Below, piece by piece: positions 61,746 to 64,000 of a stretch of 64,000 nt of DNA; positions within the stretch are counted from its first letter, which is position 1; each line of letters begins with the position of its first letter. The translations under genes and the position numbers were made by a program. The stretch is from Actinernus sp. WN-2022 (taxonomy: Eukaryota; Cnidaria; Anthozoa; Actiniaria; Actinernidae). The DNA lies in NCBI GenBank assembly GCA_030867875.1, contig JAOWCC010000553.1, forward strand, positions 769,001-833,000, in the 5' to 3' direction. The notes under the pieces were generated by a model that saw only the letters and a program-made list of their open reading frames with translations, searched no databases and had not been told where the DNA came from.

Positions 61746-64000
61746 TATCCCTGAGGAGGCGGGGCTTGTGACGTCATCAAAACCTGTGACGTCACAAGGT
61801 TGCTCTAGACCAATCAGGAGAGAGCAAAAGTGCTCATCCCGGGCAACCTTACTACTGACGTTATTTGTATTACATTGTTTGTAGTGAGGCTGGCTTGTAG
61901 TAAAGCTGTTTCAAGAAGTGAAAATCACTGTGGACTTCTTGTGGTGACGTAATAGCTATTGGAAAGAGTAAAAAGGTTGATATAGATCTCAGTTATGCTG
62001 ACTTCTTCTTCTGTGAAAACTAAGTAAAATTGAATAACAGTAATGAAGTACTATTTTTAAAATAAGCAACCCGGAGACCATGAATTGAATAATAATTCAT
62101 TCAGGCGTAAATGTAGCCTGTTTCACTTGTGGCCACTCGTGTAAAGAAGTGATTAGACGTACGTGAGAAAAGACAAATTCACATTTTTGCTATGCTTTTG
62201 TTTGTGTAAGCCGGCGTTGTGATGCAGTATAAGTGGCCACCGAGAACAAATGGTGCTGGGTTCTCGAGCTTGGTGGTCAGCGTTCCACAAAATAAACTGA
62301 AACTGGCTAGAGTTACGGTTTGTTTATTTCTTATAAAATGCCTTCTTTCTATCATGTTGGTTGTGTTCGCCCATTTCAGGGGAGCACTAAAACAACCTTT
62401 TTACTTTTCACTAGAGTTTGTTTAGAGTTTTTTTTTTTTTATGGACCCTTTTAAAGTAAGCACGATGCAGAAAACGTTTTACAACTTTTAATCATCAACT
62501 TGTTTCTGAAATCAACAATTCTTCAGTCTCAGCTGTATCATAATGTGATTATGAGTTGTCTGGGTACATATTCTGACAGTTTGATAGAAGATGGACAGTC
62601 TAATATCTGTAATGAACAATTCTTGTTTAATGAAACCAAACTTACTGTCCACTCATCATAATGTGATTATGAGTTGTCTGGGTACATATTCTGACATATT
62701 CTGTACGAAGTCTTCCCCTTCGAGATGTACACTGACAAAACAGGCCGTGCTGGGATCGCTTTAGCTCGGACGTTGGACTTTCGAAATGTTCCACAGGTGG
62801 TACGCACTTCCCTCAGTCTTTGATAAATCGCACCTGTGATTTACAAAAAAAAGAACATTGCATTTAATTATCTGAAAAGTAGCCAACTTACCGATCCAAC
62901 AGCCATGAAAAAATCAACACCACCGATCAGGTGTTATATGAGTGAGTACTAATCTTCAAAGGTTTGCCTTGTGTTGTTCTTAGTTAGGGATTACTACCGC
63001 TGTTTTGCAGGGATGTACTGCCATGGATAATTATTGGTCTTCCTCTTGCTCTCTTGCGCTTGGTGTTGCTATTGCTCTTGCTGTCCTGGATTTTTTTTTG
63101 TGTAGTTGTTTACTGCCCTGGATGATTATTGGTCTTTCTCTTGCCTCTTGCGCCTGATATCGCTATAAATGGTCTTATCCTGACGAACTTCATGAGCATC
63201 TGAATCCGTGGCACTCTGCCAATGAACTACGATTCATTCGTAGTTCATCAGCAGGGGAGCTGAGGTAGCTCCAACAGTTTAATGTAGTCAGGCATCGGTT
63301 CTAAGGCTTTAAATTATCACCTTGTGGTTTATTTATGCGTTAGAGTTGACAAGCCCTTAACAAATCTGTCCAAGAGAAAGCTGAGAAAAGAAGCAGGAAT
63401 CAATCAAAAGTGCAATTCCAGACTGAACCGGTTGACAGGACCTTTGTCTGTAATTAAAACTTACATCTATACATTCTCTTTTGTTCGAAAAGAAATCGCG
63501 ATGTAACCTTCAGCGTGCGGGTAAGAAAAACTAATGTGTGTGATTTCATTCAGTGCAATCATAGAATAAACTAATAAAGCAACGCTTACTAAGGTTTCAA
63601 TAATTCAAAGCATTAATCTGATAAAGTTTGTGATCGATGAAAACGTGAAAAAGTAACTACATTTATTTGTTCCTTGGAGAATTTAATGAACTGAAAATGC
63701 CGACGAGTAACCAGAATATCTAACAACTGCAAACACGCCTGTTACCCTATAACTCTATGACCGATAAGCATTGCTCAATGAACTTGACTGACGATAATTA
63801 AATTAATAATGAACTCTGGGAATAAGCAACGAGTGTGGTTCATCAATAAAACGGGAACAGTGCTGTACACACAACTCTTCAAAACCTCTATATATTGAAA
63901 TGATTAATACTGAACTCTACCTGGGCTGAGGGGAAGATGAGCGGCACATTTTTCAGGCTAAACTCTACCGGAATAAGCCGATTGAGCAGTGAATCTTAGA
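61746..64000. other. Host flank, no gene recognised
   Basis: AT-rich host DNA. It has two local direct duplications: tcataatgtgattatgagtt (62552 and 62659, about 107 bp apart) and ctggatgattattggtcttt-type sequence (63020 and 63118). Short frames such as 62219-62425 carry no motif. The right limit of the viral element lies somewhere before about 61.9 kb. Confidence 0.5.

Larger units (their letters stand above)
44394..61850. mobile_element. Integrated adintovirus-type Polinton/Maverick element
   Basis: This is a GC-rich, gene-dense block of about 17.5 kb. It has the Polinton/adintovirus gene set: protein-primed PolB, chromodomain integrase, FtsK/HerA-type packaging ATPase, adenain-like protease, a major capsid candidate, pVI-like and core-like proteins. 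Nearly all frames are open without stops, unlike the decayed host elements around it. I could not find terminal inverted repeats or a 6-bp target duplication, so both limits are approximate. Confidence 0.85.

Overview
This window is animal genomic DNA holding one intact, densely coding, integrated virus-like element. The first 44 kb and the last 2 kb are AT-rich and crowded with decayed transposons: LINE, Penelope, LTR, Tc1/mariner, pogo/Tigger and TTAA-type MITEs. The families and the frequent acatgtac-type repeats suggest a cnidarian, probably an anthozoan. That host call is inference from recognised repeat families, not from a host marker gene. I found no complete ordinary host gene.

About 44.4-61.8 kb holds a GC-rich Polinton/Maverick-class element of the adintovirus type. 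From left to right it has: a spliced minus-strand accessory gene; a plus-strand protein-primed family B DNA polymerase that appears to be spliced (exons 46446-47294 and 47635-51429); and then, all on the minus strand, a small MGLDI/SDCEG protein, two related basic core-like proteins, two conserved minor virion proteins, a packaging ATPase, an adenain-like cysteine protease, a major capsid candidate, a pVI-like protein, two related vertex or penton-like proteins, a chromodomain integrase and a G/T/P-repeat protein. PolB converges on the minus-strand block near 51.5 kb, where the two transcripts have facing polyadenylation signals. Replication would use PolB, integration the DDE integrase, and virion assembly the capsid, ATPase and protease set. 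The protease has H, D, Q and C at the same spacing as adenovirus protease, and GG-type candidate cleavage sites occur in several virion proteins.

The most unusual feature is inside the PolB intron: a tRNA-Ser-like, Pol III-type sequence (47338-47436) with a strong B box and a T-run terminator. It resembles in organisation the VA RNAs of adenoviruses and could be a new small viral RNA. Other unusual points are the repeated stop-start overlaps (ATGA, TGATG, TGAATG) between late genes, paralogous pairs of both the vertex-like and the core-like proteins, a shared G-rich 12-bp minisatellite in three different genes, and a polymerase motif B-like peptide in the first PolB exon.

The flanking host DNA records several layers of transposition. 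Two blocks (about 2.3 and 3 kb) occur twice (26.9-29.1 with 37.6-39.95 kb; 32.8-36.0 with 40.5-43.1 kb). A TTAA-flanked MITE splits a coding exon in one copy, and the other copy provides the empty site. A 1.6 kb segment interrupts a Penelope reverse transcriptase, an LTR element interrupts a LINE, and a 2.2 kb TIR element sits in one copy of a local duplication. I found no CRISPR array and no rRNA. I could not find the terminal inverted repeats of the viral element by eye.
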